Source: Verrucomicrobiaceae bacterium
GTDB lineage: Bacteria; Verrucomicrobiota; Verrucomicrobiia; Verrucomicrobiales; Verrucomicrobiaceae
Assembly (NCBI GenBank): GCA_947507875.1
Contig: CANNQP010000006.1
Coordinates: 1-64,000 of the forward strand
Reading direction: 5' to 3'
DNA length: 64,000 nucleotides
Shown here: positions 16,671 to 25,514 of the stretch, piece after piece
Position numbering within the stretch: position 1 is the stretch's first letter
Layout of the letters: every line of letters starts with the position of its first letter
Notes under the pieces: model-generated
Databases searched by the model: none
What the model saw: only the letters and a program-made list of their open reading frames with translations
What the model was told of the DNA's origin: nothing
Position numbers and translations under genes: made by a program

Positions 16671-17603
16671 ATGCCCGCCCCCATGGTTCAGTCTTCCTTG
16701 CCCACGATCCGCAGCCCCTTTGTCTGGCTGCGGAACAAATTCTTTGCCGGGCTGGCGGTCGCACTTCCTCTGCTGATCACCTTTTGGGTGCTTAGCTACG
16801 GCTATGCCCTTTTGCATGGCTGGAGCGAACCGGCGATTGAATTTTTGGCATTAAAAATCAATGAACTCGAAGGTCGAATCGTCGTCGATCCATCCGGCGA
16901 AAGCTTTCGCCACGTGGTGAACCTGACGGGCTTTTTGATCCCCGTCGTCGCCTTTATCATCCTCGGCATCATGGCCACGCATGTGATCGGCGTTCGCGTC
17001 GTCGGCACCATCGACAAACTCTTCCTGCGCGTGCCGGTCGCCTCCTTCATTTATCGCATGATGAAGCAGGTCATTGATGGCTTCAAAGGCTTAGGAGGAC
17101 GGCAAAACTTCAAACGTGTGGTCTATGTCGATTACCCTGCGGCGGAGATGAAAATGCTTGGCTTTGTTACGGGGCAATACCTCGATCCTCAACAGAACAA
17201 AGTATTGGCCGCGGTCTTTGTGCCCGGTGCCCTCAGCCCCATGACCGGGCTGCTGCTCGTGGTGCCGCTGGAGCAGCTGACCGATGCTCCGCTGACGGTG
17301 GAAGATGCCATGAAACTGATCTTTTCCGGCGGACTCGTGGTCCCCACCCGCCTCTCTGCGCCCGCCACGAAGCCCGACATTCATGCCCAACTCCCTGCGG
17401 ATGCAGCGCCTGGTGATGCGAAAAAAGAGATGCCTGAAGAACCTGCACTACCGCCCGGACTGCCACGCGCGGAGGACTTTGACTGTGGCGACCCAGACAT
17501 CTTGTCGGGTAGCGAGCGGGAGGGTACGCAGCTGGTTGCCATGCGCCCCTCGACTAGCCGCCGACTGCTCAGTGCCCTGAGACGTCGCCGAGAAGGGGCC
17601 TAA
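16671..17603 (+). CDS. DUF502 family membrane protein
   Basis: A 310-residue inner-membrane protein of DUF502. Two hydrophobic helices (about 25-50, FFAGLAVALPLLITFWVLSY, and 85-112, LTGFLIPVVAFIILGIMATH) are followed by the family core VPVASFIYRMMKQVIDGFKG, a region with VVYVDYPAAEMKMLGFVTGQ, and MKLIFSGGLVVP. The last 85 residues are a variable, acidic then basic tail. Function is not established; bacterial relatives have been linked to membrane stress and plant homologues to membrane trafficking. The start could also be the Met at 16683. The 272-base gap upstream shows no gene. Confidence 0.9.
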   Translation: MPAPMVQSSLPTIRSPFVWLRNKFFAGLAVALPLLITFWVLSYGYALLHGWSEPAIEFLALKINELEGRIVVDPSGESFRHVVNLTGFLIPVVAFIILGIMATHVIGVRVVGTIDKLFLRVPVASFIYRMMKQVIDGFKGLGGRQNFKRVVYVDYPAAEMKMLGFVTGQYLDPQQNKVLAAVFVPGALSPMTGLLLVVPLEQLTDAPLTVEDAMKLIFSGGLVVPTRLSAPATKPDIHAQLPADAAPGDAKKEMPEEPALPPGLPRAEDFDCGDPDILSGSEREGTQLVAMRPSTSRRLLSALRRRREGA

Positions 17604-17636
17604 GGCAAGCGTTGCGGTCGGTTTTTCGCATGTCCC

Positions 17637-18041
17637 TCAGTGCGTAACGATGTCATAAACCAGCAGCTTTTTCGACAAGGGACGCAGCACCTGGGTCACC
17701 GATTCCGTGTGCACGGGGTGCTTTTCATAAACGGAAAGGTCTGCTGCATTGGCAAAGCGCATCACAAGACCGACATCGAAGCTATCGTCCACGACCGAGC
17801 GCTCACTGGCCAGCGGAGTGCCCACACTCAAGTGTTTGATTTCCCGGATCTCCGCCTGGAACTTTTTCGCCTCACGGATGATTTGCTCGCGAGCGGTCGG
17901 ATCGCCGGGCTTTTTCAGCCAGATCAGGACCACGTGCTCTACCTTGGAGGGCGAGGTGATCTCATGTCCCATCGGGCAAGTCGAGCAGGAGGAGAGGAAA
18001 GAAGCAGCGCTGAGGCCAAGAGCGAGGAAGGAAGCTTTCAT
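17637..18041 (-). CDS. Dabb-family lipoprotein
   Basis: A 134-residue protein with an N-terminal signal and Cys (MKASFLALGLSAASFLSSCS) that fits lipid attachment. The rest is a stress-responsive A/B barrel (Dabb) domain: VEHVVLIWLKKPGDPTAREQ, FQAEIREIKHLSVGTPL, SFDVGLVMRFANAADLSVYE and HPVHTESVTQVLRPLSKKLL. Dabb domains dimerise and bind small hydrophobic molecules; the ligand here is unknown. It converges with the DUF502 gene (33 bases between stops) and diverges from DUF1501 upstream. Confidence 0.88.
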   Translation of the reverse strand: MKASFLALGLSAASFLSSCSTCPMGHEITSPSKVEHVVLIWLKKPGDPTAREQIIREAKKFQAEIREIKHLSVGTPLASERSVVDDSFDVGLVMRFANAADLSVYEKHPVHTESVTQVLRPLSKKLLVYDIVTH

Positions 18042-18167
18042 GAGGCGTATGGACGATAGGAAACGTGGGTTTTATAAAAATCTGGCAAGCGCATGTCAAA
18101 CCCCGCGACAGCAAAGACCTGATGGCAACATCCGCACGGCTGAACGCGTTGGACTCCTCCTGACATC

Positions 18168-19643
18168 ATGCATCCCGTCGAGCACCAGATCCTGCAAACC
18201 CGCCGTGAGTTCCTGACCACGAGCGCCAATGGACTCGGCATGATGGGACTCGGTGCACTGCTGGCGCAGGAAGGCATCCTGAGCGCCGAGACGGCTGCTG
18301 ATCCGCTGGCCGTGCGGCAGCCCCACTTTCCGGCTCGGGCGAAGAACTGCATCTTCATCTTCATGGAAGGTGGCCCGAGTCAAATGGACCTCTTTGACCC
18401 GAAGCCGAAGCTCAATGAACTGCATGGTCAGGCCCTGCCCGAAAGCATGACCCAGAACGTGCGCTTTGCCTTCATCCGCAAAGAGACCGCCCGCCTCATG
18501 GGCAGCAAGCGCACCTTTCGCCGACATGGGCAGAGCGGCATGGAGTTTAGCGATCTGCTGCCGCACATGGCCAAGCATGCGGACGATTGGCTCATGATCC
18601 GCAGCCTGCACACGGACCAGTTCAATCACCACCCTGGGCAACTCGTCCTGCACTGCGGGCGTGCGCAGTTTGGCCTACCCACCGTCGGCTCTTGGCTCAA
18701 TTACGGCCTGGGCAGTGAATCACGAAACCTGCCGGGTTATGTCGTTTTGACCGCCGGGCGCGGCACCAGCGGCGGGGCTTCGCTTTGGCAGAGTGGCTTT
18801 CTGCCCTCCTCCTACGCGGGGGTGCTGTTTCGGAACCAAGGCGAACCCGTGCTGAACCTGAAAAACCCACCCGGCATCCCCATGCAGCTCCAGCGCCGAG
18901 GCCTGGACACACTCATGGAGCTGAACCAAAGCCGTTACGACCAGTTCCGCGATCCTGAAATCGCCAGCCGCATCGCCGCCTATGAGCTGGCCTTTCGCAT
19001 GCAAGCCGCCGCGCCCGAGCTGATCGACCTCAAGGATGAATCAGACCGCACGCTGGCGATGTATGGCGTGAACCGCGAGGATCCACCCATCCAAGCCGCG
19101 CGCGGCGGCGGCCCTGGACAGTACAAAGCCTTTGCCACCAACTGCCTGCTGGCTCGTCGTCTAGTCGAGCGTGGCGTGCGCTTCGTCAGCATCATGCACG
19201 CCAGCTGGGACCATCACTCGAACCTAGACAACGAGCTCACCTACAACGCTGGCATGGCCGATCAACCCATTGCCGCCCTGCTTAGCGATCTGAAGCAACG
19301 CGGCCTGCTGGACAGCACCCTGGTCGTCTTTGGCAGTGAGTTCGGCCGCACGCCACTCGGAGAAAACCGTGGGGGTGATCCGAAGAGCACAGGACGAGAT
19401 CACCACCCCTTCGCCTTCACCATGCTCGCCGCAGGCGGTGGCCTGAAAGGTGGCCTAACCTATGGTGAAACAGATGAAATCGGGTGGGGCATCACCCGCG
19501 ATCCCGTGGATCTTCACGATTTCCACGCGACGATGCTGCACCAGTTCGGCTTTGACCACCTGAAGCTGACCCATCGCTTCAATGGCCGCGACTTCCGCCT
19601 CACCGATGTGGCCGGAAGAGTCATCCGCGACTGGATTGCCTGA
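18168..19643 (+). CDS. DUF1501 family Tat-exported protein
   Basis: A 491-residue DUF1501 member. The N terminus has a twin-arginine motif TRREFL followed by a hydrophobic stretch (TTSANGLGMMGLGALLAQEG), so export in a folded, perhaps metal-bound, state is likely. Family segments seen: CIFIFMEGGPSQMDLFDPKP, MEFSDLLPHMAKHADDWLMI, NCLLARRLVERGVRFVSIMH, LVVFGSEFGRTP and FHATMLHQFGFDHLKLTHRF. It heads a same-strand run with yaeQ and three sulfatases. It is only moderately similar to the DUF1501 protein at 3629-5032. Activity unknown. Confidence 0.94.
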   Translation: MHPVEHQILQTRREFLTTSANGLGMMGLGALLAQEGILSAETAADPLAVRQPHFPARAKNCIFIFMEGGPSQMDLFDPKPKLNELHGQALPESMTQNVRFAFIRKETARLMGSKRTFRRHGQSGMEFSDLLPHMAKHADDWLMIRSLHTDQFNHHPGQLVLHCGRAQFGLPTVGSWLNYGLGSESRNLPGYVVLTAGRGTSGGASLWQSGFLPSSYAGVLFRNQGEPVLNLKNPPGIPMQLQRRGLDTLMELNQSRYDQFRDPEIASRIAAYELAFRMQAAAPELIDLKDESDRTLAMYGVNREDPPIQAARGGGPGQYKAFATNCLLARRLVERGVRFVSIMHASWDHHSNLDNELTYNAGMADQPIAALLSDLKQRGLLDSTLVVFGSEFGRTPLGENRGGDPKSTGRDHHPFAFTMLAAGGGLKGGLTYGETDEIGWGITRDPVDLHDFHATMLHQFGFDHLKLTHRFNGRDFRLTDVAGRVIRDWIA

Positions 19644-19665
19644 GCAAACCGACCTATCGCCCTCC

Positions 19666-20232
19666 ATGGCTCTCAAGGCAATCATTCACAAAGCAACGGT
19701 CAACGTCTCCGACCTCGACCGGAATCAGTACAGCGACCACACCCTGACCCTCGCCAGGCATCCTTCCGAAACGGAAGAACGCATGTTGCTGCGCCTGATC
19801 GCCTACGTGCTCAACGCACCTGCGAACCATGATCACGGCGCGCTCGAATTCGCCAAGGACATGTGGGAACCGGACGAACCCGCCCTTTGGCAAAAAGACC
19901 TGACGGGGCTACTCGTGCACGAGATCGAAGTCGGTCAGCCTGAGGAAAAGCGCCTCGTCCGTGCCTGTGGACGGGCGAAAAAAGTCACCGTTTACACCTA
20001 CAGCAACACCTCGGCGACCTGGTGGGCCTCGGTCTCCGCCAAACTCGCCCGCGTCCGCAACCTCACCGTCTGGCAACTCCCTGCCGATCAAGTGCAAACC
20101 CTCAGCGGGCTAGCTGACAAAACCATGGACCTCCAGCTCACTCTTCAGGAAGGCAGCTGGTGGCTCACTTCGGGAGATCAGTCCGTGGAGCTCACCCCCA
20201 CGTGTTGGTTTGGAGAGCCTTCGGGGCGTTAA
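19666..20232 (+). CDS. yaeQ: YaeQ family protein
   Basis: A 188-residue cytoplasmic protein of the YaeQ family, which has a PD-(D/E)XK nuclease-like fold of unknown activity. Typical segments: MALKAIIHKATVNVSDLDRN, HTLTLARHPSETEERMLLRL, ALEFAKDMWEPDEPALWQKD, HEIEVGQPEEKRLVRACGRA and VTVYTYSNTSATWW. The start at 19666 fits the conserved N terminus; the open frame upstream overlaps DUF1501 and is not used. It starts 22 bases after DUF1501, an unusual partner for this family. Confidence 0.93.
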   Translation: MALKAIIHKATVNVSDLDRNQYSDHTLTLARHPSETEERMLLRLIAYVLNAPANHDHGALEFAKDMWEPDEPALWQKDLTGLLVHEIEVGQPEEKRLVRACGRAKKVTVYTYSNTSATWWASVSAKLARVRNLTVWQLPADQVQTLSGLADKTMDLQLTLQEGSWWLTSGDQSVELTPTCWFGEPSGR

Positions 20233-20288
20233 GCTGTGGGGGTGTTTTGATGAATCATTGATGCACTTCCCCACGTTTGGGGAGGCTC

Positions 20289-21785
20289 ATGCGCTGTCAT
20301 ACTTTTTACCTCTTTCTCTGTCTGTGGGCTTCCTGGGTGGGGCATGCTCCTGCGGTAGAAGCGTCAGGCAAGCGACCGAACCTGCTCTTCATTTTGGTCG
20401 ATGATCAATCGCCCGATGACCTGAAGATGTACAACCCGCGATCCACCCTTCAGACGCCTCACTTGGACCAATTGGCCGCGCAGGGAGTGGTGTTTGATGG
20501 CGCTTATCACATGGGGTCGTTCAGCGGGGCGGTGTGCATGCCGTCCCGACACATGATCATGAGCGGAAGAACCGTCTGGCACCTGCCCCCCGCACCCTGG
20601 GGAGCACGCACGAGCCCGCCGAGGCTGGAGCAGCAAACCATACCCGCCGTGTTCAATCGGGCAGGTTACGCCACGATGCGCACCTGCAAGATGGGCAACA
20701 GCTACGAAGCCGCGAACAAGCTGTTCACCGTGCGTCGAGATGCAACCAAGCGCGGTCCTACGGCAGAGACGGGCAGCGCTTGGCATGCCGAGCAAGTGTT
20801 GAATTATCTGAATGAACGCGAATCAGCCCAAGAGTCGCGGCCCTTTTTGATCTACTTTGGCCTTTCCCATCCTCATGACGAGCGCGATGGCACACCCAAA
20901 CTGCTGGCGAAGTATGGCGCAACGAATCATACCGATGAGGCGAACCCACCTTCCCTGCATTCGTTGCAGCCACCGCTGCCGAACAACTACCTAGAACGCC
21001 ACCCTTTTGACAACACCGAACTCAACGTACGCGATGAGGTCGCCGTCAGCGGTGTGTGGAAAAGGCGGGATGAAGCTAGCATCCGCAATGAGATCGGGCG
21101 GCAGTATGCTTGCAGCGAGAACATCGACATCCAGATCGGGCGCGTGCTGGAGCGTCTGGAGAAAATGGGCGAGCTGGCGAACACCTACATCTTTTACACC
21201 TCCGACCACGGCATTGCCATCGGCAGGCACGGCCTGATGGGCAAACAAAATTTGTATCAACACACGTGGCGCGTGCCTTTGATCGTGAAAGGACCTGGCA
21301 TCCCCGCCGGGAGGCGTGTGGAAGGAAACATCTACCTTCTCGATGTGCTGGCCACCCTTTGTGATTTAACCGGCGTAACTCCCCCTGAGACCAACGAAGG
21401 CCTGAGCTTCAAGCCTGTGCTGACGGGTGAACGCGAACGTCTGCGCGAGGTGCTCTACGGCGTCTATGCGGGAGGAGCCAAGCCAGGCATGAGAGCCGTG
21501 AAGCGTGGAGACTGGAAGCTCATCCAGTATGAATCCGCCGACGGCAAAGCGAAGCATGTGCAGCTCTTCAACCTCGCGGAAAATCCGGACGAACTCCTGC
21601 CCGAGCACGGTCGCCCGAACCTCGCGGATGATTCACAACACGCCGAAAAATTGGCAGAGATGAAAGCCCTGCTCTTGGAAGAAATGCGACGCCACGAAGA
21701 CCCATGGCGCTTCTCGGATCAGCCTAGCGATGATCTGCCCAAGCCCCCTGCCCCCGCGAAGAAAAAAGCACCCAAGAAGGCCTGA
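20289..21785 (+). CDS. Secreted sulfatase (first of three)
   Basis: A 498-residue S1-type sulfatase with a Sec signal ending near residue 25. Metal ligands Asp38-Asp39 are in LLFILVDDQ, and the formylglycine motif is C83-M-P-S-R87 (AVCMPSRHMIMSGR). Further landmarks: YFGLSHPHDERDGTP, FYTSDHGIAIGRHGLMGKQN and YQHTWRVPLIVKGPGIP. The mature enzyme should be periplasmic or surface-bound and remove sulfate from carbohydrates; the subfamily cannot be assigned by eye. A Lys/Pro-rich tail (PPAPAKKKAPKKA) ends the protein. Part of the 18168-24794 cluster; it needs a formylglycine-generating enzyme, not in this window. Confidence 0.93.
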   Translation: MRCHTFYLFLCLWASWVGHAPAVEASGKRPNLLFILVDDQSPDDLKMYNPRSTLQTPHLDQLAAQGVVFDGAYHMGSFSGAVCMPSRHMIMSGRTVWHLPPAPWGARTSPPRLEQQTIPAVFNRAGYATMRTCKMGNSYEAANKLFTVRRDATKRGPTAETGSAWHAEQVLNYLNERESAQESRPFLIYFGLSHPHDERDGTPKLLAKYGATNHTDEANPPSLHSLQPPLPNNYLERHPFDNTELNVRDEVAVSGVWKRRDEASIRNEIGRQYACSENIDIQIGRVLERLEKMGELANTYIFYTSDHGIAIGRHGLMGKQNLYQHTWRVPLIVKGPGIPAGRRVEGNIYLLDVLATLCDLTGVTPPETNEGLSFKPVLTGERERLREVLYGVYAGGAKPGMRAVKRGDWKLIQYESADGKAKHVQLFNLAENPDELLPEHGRPNLADDSQHAEKLAEMKALLLEEMRRHEDPWRFSDQPSDDLPKPPAPAKKKAPKKA

Positions 21786-21818
21786 TCGCATCACCTTCCC
21801 TTCATCATCAACGACCTC

Positions 21819-23255
21819 ATGTGCTCTCTTTTCTCCTGCGGCCATCTGCTGCTGTTGCTGACGTTTTTGTCCTGCTCTCCGCTCTCTGCCGCGAGTCCGC
21901 CCAATCTCATCTGGATCATGGCCGATGACCTGGGGTGGGGAGACCTCGGCTGCTACGGGCAGAAGGTCATCCAAACACCTCATCTCGATCGCATGGCTGC
22001 GGAGGGCATGCGCTTCACGCACTTTTATGCAGGTGCCACCGTTTGTGCCCCATCTCGCAGCGTGCTGATGACAGGTCTGCATCATGGCCACACCCGCGTG
22101 CGAGGCAATGCCGGCAAGACCAACCCCGCGGCACAAGCGCTGAAGGAGGGCGATGTCACCGTGGCTTCCGTACTGAAAAAAGCAGGCTATCAGACTGCAC
22201 TGATCGGCAAATGGGGCTTGGGAGATGTCGGTGAGACCGAAAGCGGCCTACCGAGGAAGCAGGGTTTTGATTTCTTCTACGGTTACTTGAACCAGCACCA
22301 CGCCCACAATCACTTCCCGGATTATTTGTGGAGGAATGAAACCCGCGAGGCGATCTCGAACACGATCGTTCCCATCGGTGGAGATGGCGCAGGTTATGCC
22401 AAGGAAGCGGTGCATTTCGCTGACGATCTCTTCACCGACGAAGCTCTAAAATGGATCGGTGAAAACCGAACAAGCCCCTTCTTCCTCTACTGGAGCATGG
22501 TCATCCCTCATGCGAACAACGAGCGTGCTCGGGAGCTAGGCGATGGTGCCCATGTGCCCGACTATGGCCCCTATGCGGATCAAGATTGGCCCCCACAGGA
22601 CAAAGGACAGGCCGCCATGATCACCCGCATGGACAGCTACGTGGGTCGGCTGATGCAGCACTTGAAGTCACTGGGTCTCGCCAAAAACACGCTGGTCATT
22701 TTCACCAGTGACAATGGCCCCCATGATGAGAGTCGGCACAACCTGGAGCGCTTTGATCCCAACGGTCCATTCACTGGCATCAAACGCAGCCTAACGGATG
22801 GTGGCATTCGCGTGCCGTTCCTCGTTTGGTGGCCCGGACACATTCCGCCCAGCGTTTCAGATCATGTCGGCTATTTCCCCGACTTCATGCCAACAGCGGC
22901 CGAGCTAGCAGGCGCAGCTTGTCCCGAAACAACCGATGGCCTCAGCCTTGTGCCCCTCTTGACCGGCGACACAATGAAGCAGAAAAAACATGAGTTTCTG
23001 TACTGGGAATTTCATGAAGGTGGCTTCAAGCAAGCCGCGCTGCATCAAGGTCGATGGAAGGGCATCCGTCAGGGCGGTGCCGATGCTCCCGTGCAGCTCT
23101 TTGATCAGCAGCATGATGTCGCCGAACAAACGAATGTGGCGGAACAACATCCTGAGATGGCTAAACGCATCAGCGACTATCTGAAAACGGCACGCACTCC
23201 CCTAGCGGAATGGGAACCTCAGTGGAAAAGCCCATCACGGAAAAAGAAACCCTAA
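21819..23255 (+). CDS. Secreted arylsulfatase-type sulfatase (second of three)
   Basis: A 478-residue sulfatase of the arylsulfatase A type. The signal peptide includes HLLLLLTFLSCSPLSAAS, with a Cys at 19 that could be a lipobox. The catalytic start is NLIWIMADDLGWGDLGCYGQ with Asp36-Asp37, the formylglycine motif C76-A-P-S-R80 (TVCAPSRSVLMTG), then GKWGLGDVGETESGLPRKQG, the second metal site FTSDNGPHDES, and FDPNGPFTGIKRSLTDGGIR with RVPFLVWWPG. These are all expected in active family members. It begins 33 bases after the preceding sulfatase. Confidence 0.94.
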   Translation: MCSLFSCGHLLLLLTFLSCSPLSAASPPNLIWIMADDLGWGDLGCYGQKVIQTPHLDRMAAEGMRFTHFYAGATVCAPSRSVLMTGLHHGHTRVRGNAGKTNPAAQALKEGDVTVASVLKKAGYQTALIGKWGLGDVGETESGLPRKQGFDFFYGYLNQHHAHNHFPDYLWRNETREAISNTIVPIGGDGAGYAKEAVHFADDLFTDEALKWIGENRTSPFFLYWSMVIPHANNERARELGDGAHVPDYGPYADQDWPPQDKGQAAMITRMDSYVGRLMQHLKSLGLAKNTLVIFTSDNGPHDESRHNLERFDPNGPFTGIKRSLTDGGIRVPFLVWWPGHIPPSVSDHVGYFPDFMPTAAELAGAACPETTDGLSLVPLLTGDTMKQKKHEFLYWEFHEGGFKQAALHQGRWKGIRQGGADAPVQLFDQQHDVAEQTNVAEQHPEMAKRISDYLKTARTPLAEWEPQWKSPSRKKKP

Positions 23256-23276
23256 CTTCACTCTTCTCCTTTGCTC

Positions 23277-24794
23277 ATGAAATCCCTACTGCTCTTCATC
23301 CTTGCTCTGAGTTCGTTGATCCCAGCCACCGCGGCGGAGAAGCCGAATGTGCTGTTCATCATCTCAGATGACTTGAACAACTACCTGGGCTGCTATGGCG
23401 ATCCTCGGGCCAAGACACCGAACATCGACAAGCTCGCGGCACGAGGCGTGCGCTTTGACCGAGCTTACTGCACCTTTCCGCTCTGCGGCCCTAGCCGCAA
23501 TTCGATGCTCTGCGGGCTTTATCCAAACAGCACCGGCATCTTAAGCAATGCGCAAGTCTTCCGGCAGACAATCCCCACGCACGTGAGCCTACCGCAGGCT
23601 TTCCGCCAAGCGGGCTACTTTGCCGGACGCATTGGCAAGCTGTATCACTACAACGTGCCCAAATCGATCGGCACCAATGGCCATGATGATCCTGGGTCCT
23701 GGGAGCTGGAATTGAATCCAGCCGGAGTGGATCGACTGGAGGAAGAACCCAAGATTTTCTCGCTCACGCCCGGCCAATTTGGCGGCACGCTGAGCTGGTA
23801 TGCCTCGCCGAAAGAAGACGCCCTGCACACCGATGGCCTGATGGCAGCCGATGCCGAATGGGTGCTGGAGCGCTGCGGGCGGCGCAAAGATCGCCCCTTC
23901 TTCCTCGCCCTTGGTTTTTTCCGCCCCCACACGCCTTACGTCGCGCCGAAGGAGCCCTACTACGGTTGGTATCCCGAAGCCGAAATGCCGCTGCATCCCA
24001 CGATCGATCAAAACCCACCGGAGGTGCCGGCCGCCGCACTGGGCAGCTACAAAAAAGAACAGGACAAGCTGACAAACGACCTGCGTCGCCAAGCCCTGCA
24101 AGCCTACTATGCCAGCATCAGTTTCATGGATGCACAGGTCGGCCGTGTGATGAAGGCGCTGGACGACCATGGGCTGGCTGACAACACCATCATCGTCTTC
24201 ACGAGCGACCATGGCTATCACATGGGCGAACATGGTTTGTGGCAAAAACAAAGCCTCTTTGAAGGCAGTGCGCGCGTGCCCCTGCTGATCGTGGCCCCCG
24301 GCACCGCAGGGAAAGGCACGGTGGTGAAAACACCCGTCAGTCACCTCGATCTCTATCCCACGCTGGCAGAGCTCGCAGGCGTTCCAGCACCCGCGAATCT
24401 TCAGGGACAGAGCTTGGTCCCTCTCTTGAAAAATCCAAGCGCCAAGGGTCGTGGCTGGGCACTCAGCCAAGTCATGCGAGGTGGTAATTTTAACCGCCAG
24501 GGCGCGGCTCCCTCAGTCATGGACAAGGGCAAAGGCTTCTTCGGCTACAGCCTGCGCACCGCACGCTGGCGCTACACCGAATGGGATGAAGGCCGTGCTG
24601 GCCGTGAGCTCTACGATCATGACAACGATCCTCAAGAGCTAACCAACTTGGCAAATCAACCCGAGCATGAAGCCACGGTCACCGAACTGAGCCAGCAGCT
24701 GCGGGCCGCCGCCAAAGCGAGCTTCCCGCCGAATGGCAAAACGCCAGCCCTGAGCGAAGGCACGCTTTGGTCACCAAACTTAACCGAACCTTGA
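23277..24794 (+). CDS. Secreted sulfatase, iduronate-2-sulfatase-like (third of three)
   Basis: A 505-residue sulfatase with a Sec signal (MKSLLLFILALSSLIPATAA). Metal ligands Asp31-Asp32 in VLFIISDDLNNYLGCYG; formylglycine motif C70-G-P-S-R74 (PLCGPSRNSMLCGLYPNSTG). The text around it, plus FFLALGFFRPHTPYVAPKEP, TSDHGYHMGEHGLWQKQSLF and PLLIVAPG, is close to the iduronate-2-sulfatase/choline-sulfatase-like groups. It starts 21 bases after the previous gene and ends the cluster. The final FSLTP-type region and the RELYDHDNDPQELTNLANQP tail are standard. Confidence 0.94.
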   Translation: MKSLLLFILALSSLIPATAAEKPNVLFIISDDLNNYLGCYGDPRAKTPNIDKLAARGVRFDRAYCTFPLCGPSRNSMLCGLYPNSTGILSNAQVFRQTIPTHVSLPQAFRQAGYFAGRIGKLYHYNVPKSIGTNGHDDPGSWELELNPAGVDRLEEEPKIFSLTPGQFGGTLSWYASPKEDALHTDGLMAADAEWVLERCGRRKDRPFFLALGFFRPHTPYVAPKEPYYGWYPEAEMPLHPTIDQNPPEVPAAALGSYKKEQDKLTNDLRRQALQAYYASISFMDAQVGRVMKALDDHGLADNTIIVFTSDHGYHMGEHGLWQKQSLFEGSARVPLLIVAPGTAGKGTVVKTPVSHLDLYPTLAELAGVPAPANLQGQSLVPLLKNPSAKGRGWALSQVMRGGNFNRQGAAPSVMDKGKGFFGYSLRTARWRYTEWDEGRAGRELYDHDNDPQELTNLANQPEHEATVTELSQQLRAAAKASFPPNGKTPALSEGTLWSPNLTEP

Positions 24795-24890
24795 GTTGAT
24801 CCTTCTTTACGTGACGAGAAGGTCGGGTGCGTCAGGGCCACGCACACGATCCGAGCGCTACCCGTTGATTGGCTGGAGGACCGAGCTGGC

Positions 24891-25514
24891 TTAGCGCAGA
24901 GACCAAGCCCCTTGGCGGGCAGCACGGGCGCTGGCTTCTAGCTCGCGCAGGTACTGCTGGTAATCGCGCGTGCTGCGGCCATCGGGCAGCGTGGTGCCGG
25001 TGGTGTGAATGCGGGCCAGACCCGCCCGCACTAGCTTGGCCGACAAATCCTCGCCATCCGCAAAGAGGATGAAGGCATAGTAGCGCCCGCTGTCATAGAC
25101 CTCATGCCATTTCGTGTAAACGGTGAAGGGCTGCGTGGTCAGCAGTTGGCGGGTGTAGTGTTCCGCCTGTCGGCCCACATTCACGGTTTGCGCCTCATTC
25201 AGTCCACCAAAGTAGCGACCCTGATCAGCCAGCCGGTCACCGTTTTTCGCGTGGCGCTTTTTCTCTGGGCAGTCGGCAAAGTAGAGGCGGAACTGCTGCG
25301 CCTGACCTTCCTTCAACAAGAGATGAAAGCTGTCCCCATCGTTGTCACGATGCGGATGCAGGCGCGCATTCAGCAACACCTGAAAGGTGCGCATGGATGA
25401 CCTTTCCGGGGCACGAGGGGGCTCGACGACTTGGCTCCAGCCTAACCAGCCGAGTGCGGCCATGATGAGCCAACGCCAGACTCGTATGTTTCGGATCCTG
25501 CGTCGCCTGCTCAT
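24891..25514 (-). CDS. Membrane-anchored SNase-like nuclease
   Basis: A 207-residue protein with a basic N terminus and one hydrophobic helix (about 11-28, VWRWLIMAALGWLGW), then a staphylococcal-nuclease (OB-fold) domain: DNDGDSFHLLLKEGQ, FRLYFADCPEKKR, the basic HYTRQLLTTQPFTVYTKWHE, DSGRYYAFILFADGEDLSAK and LVRAGLARI. These match the thermonuclease strands, though the usual second Arg site is not clearly preserved. It probably cleaves nucleic acid outside the inner membrane. Its ATG overlaps the OppD-like stop as ATGA (25511-25514), so translation should be coupled; a functional link to peptide uptake is unexplained. Confidence 0.8.
   Translation of the reverse strand: MSRRRRIRNIRVWRWLIMAALGWLGWSQVVEPPRAPERSSMRTFQVLLNARLHPHRDNDGDSFHLLLKEGQAQQFRLYFADCPEKKRHAKNGDRLADQGRYFGGLNEAQTVNVGRQAEHYTRQLLTTQPFTVYTKWHEVYDSGRYYAFILFADGEDLSAKLVRAGLARIHTTGTTLPDGRSTRDYQQYLRELEASARAARQGAWSLR

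Noticed and set aside
24801-24822. CCTTCT/AGAAGG stem between convergent genes
   Set aside because: Only six pairs and no T-run; too weak to call a terminator.
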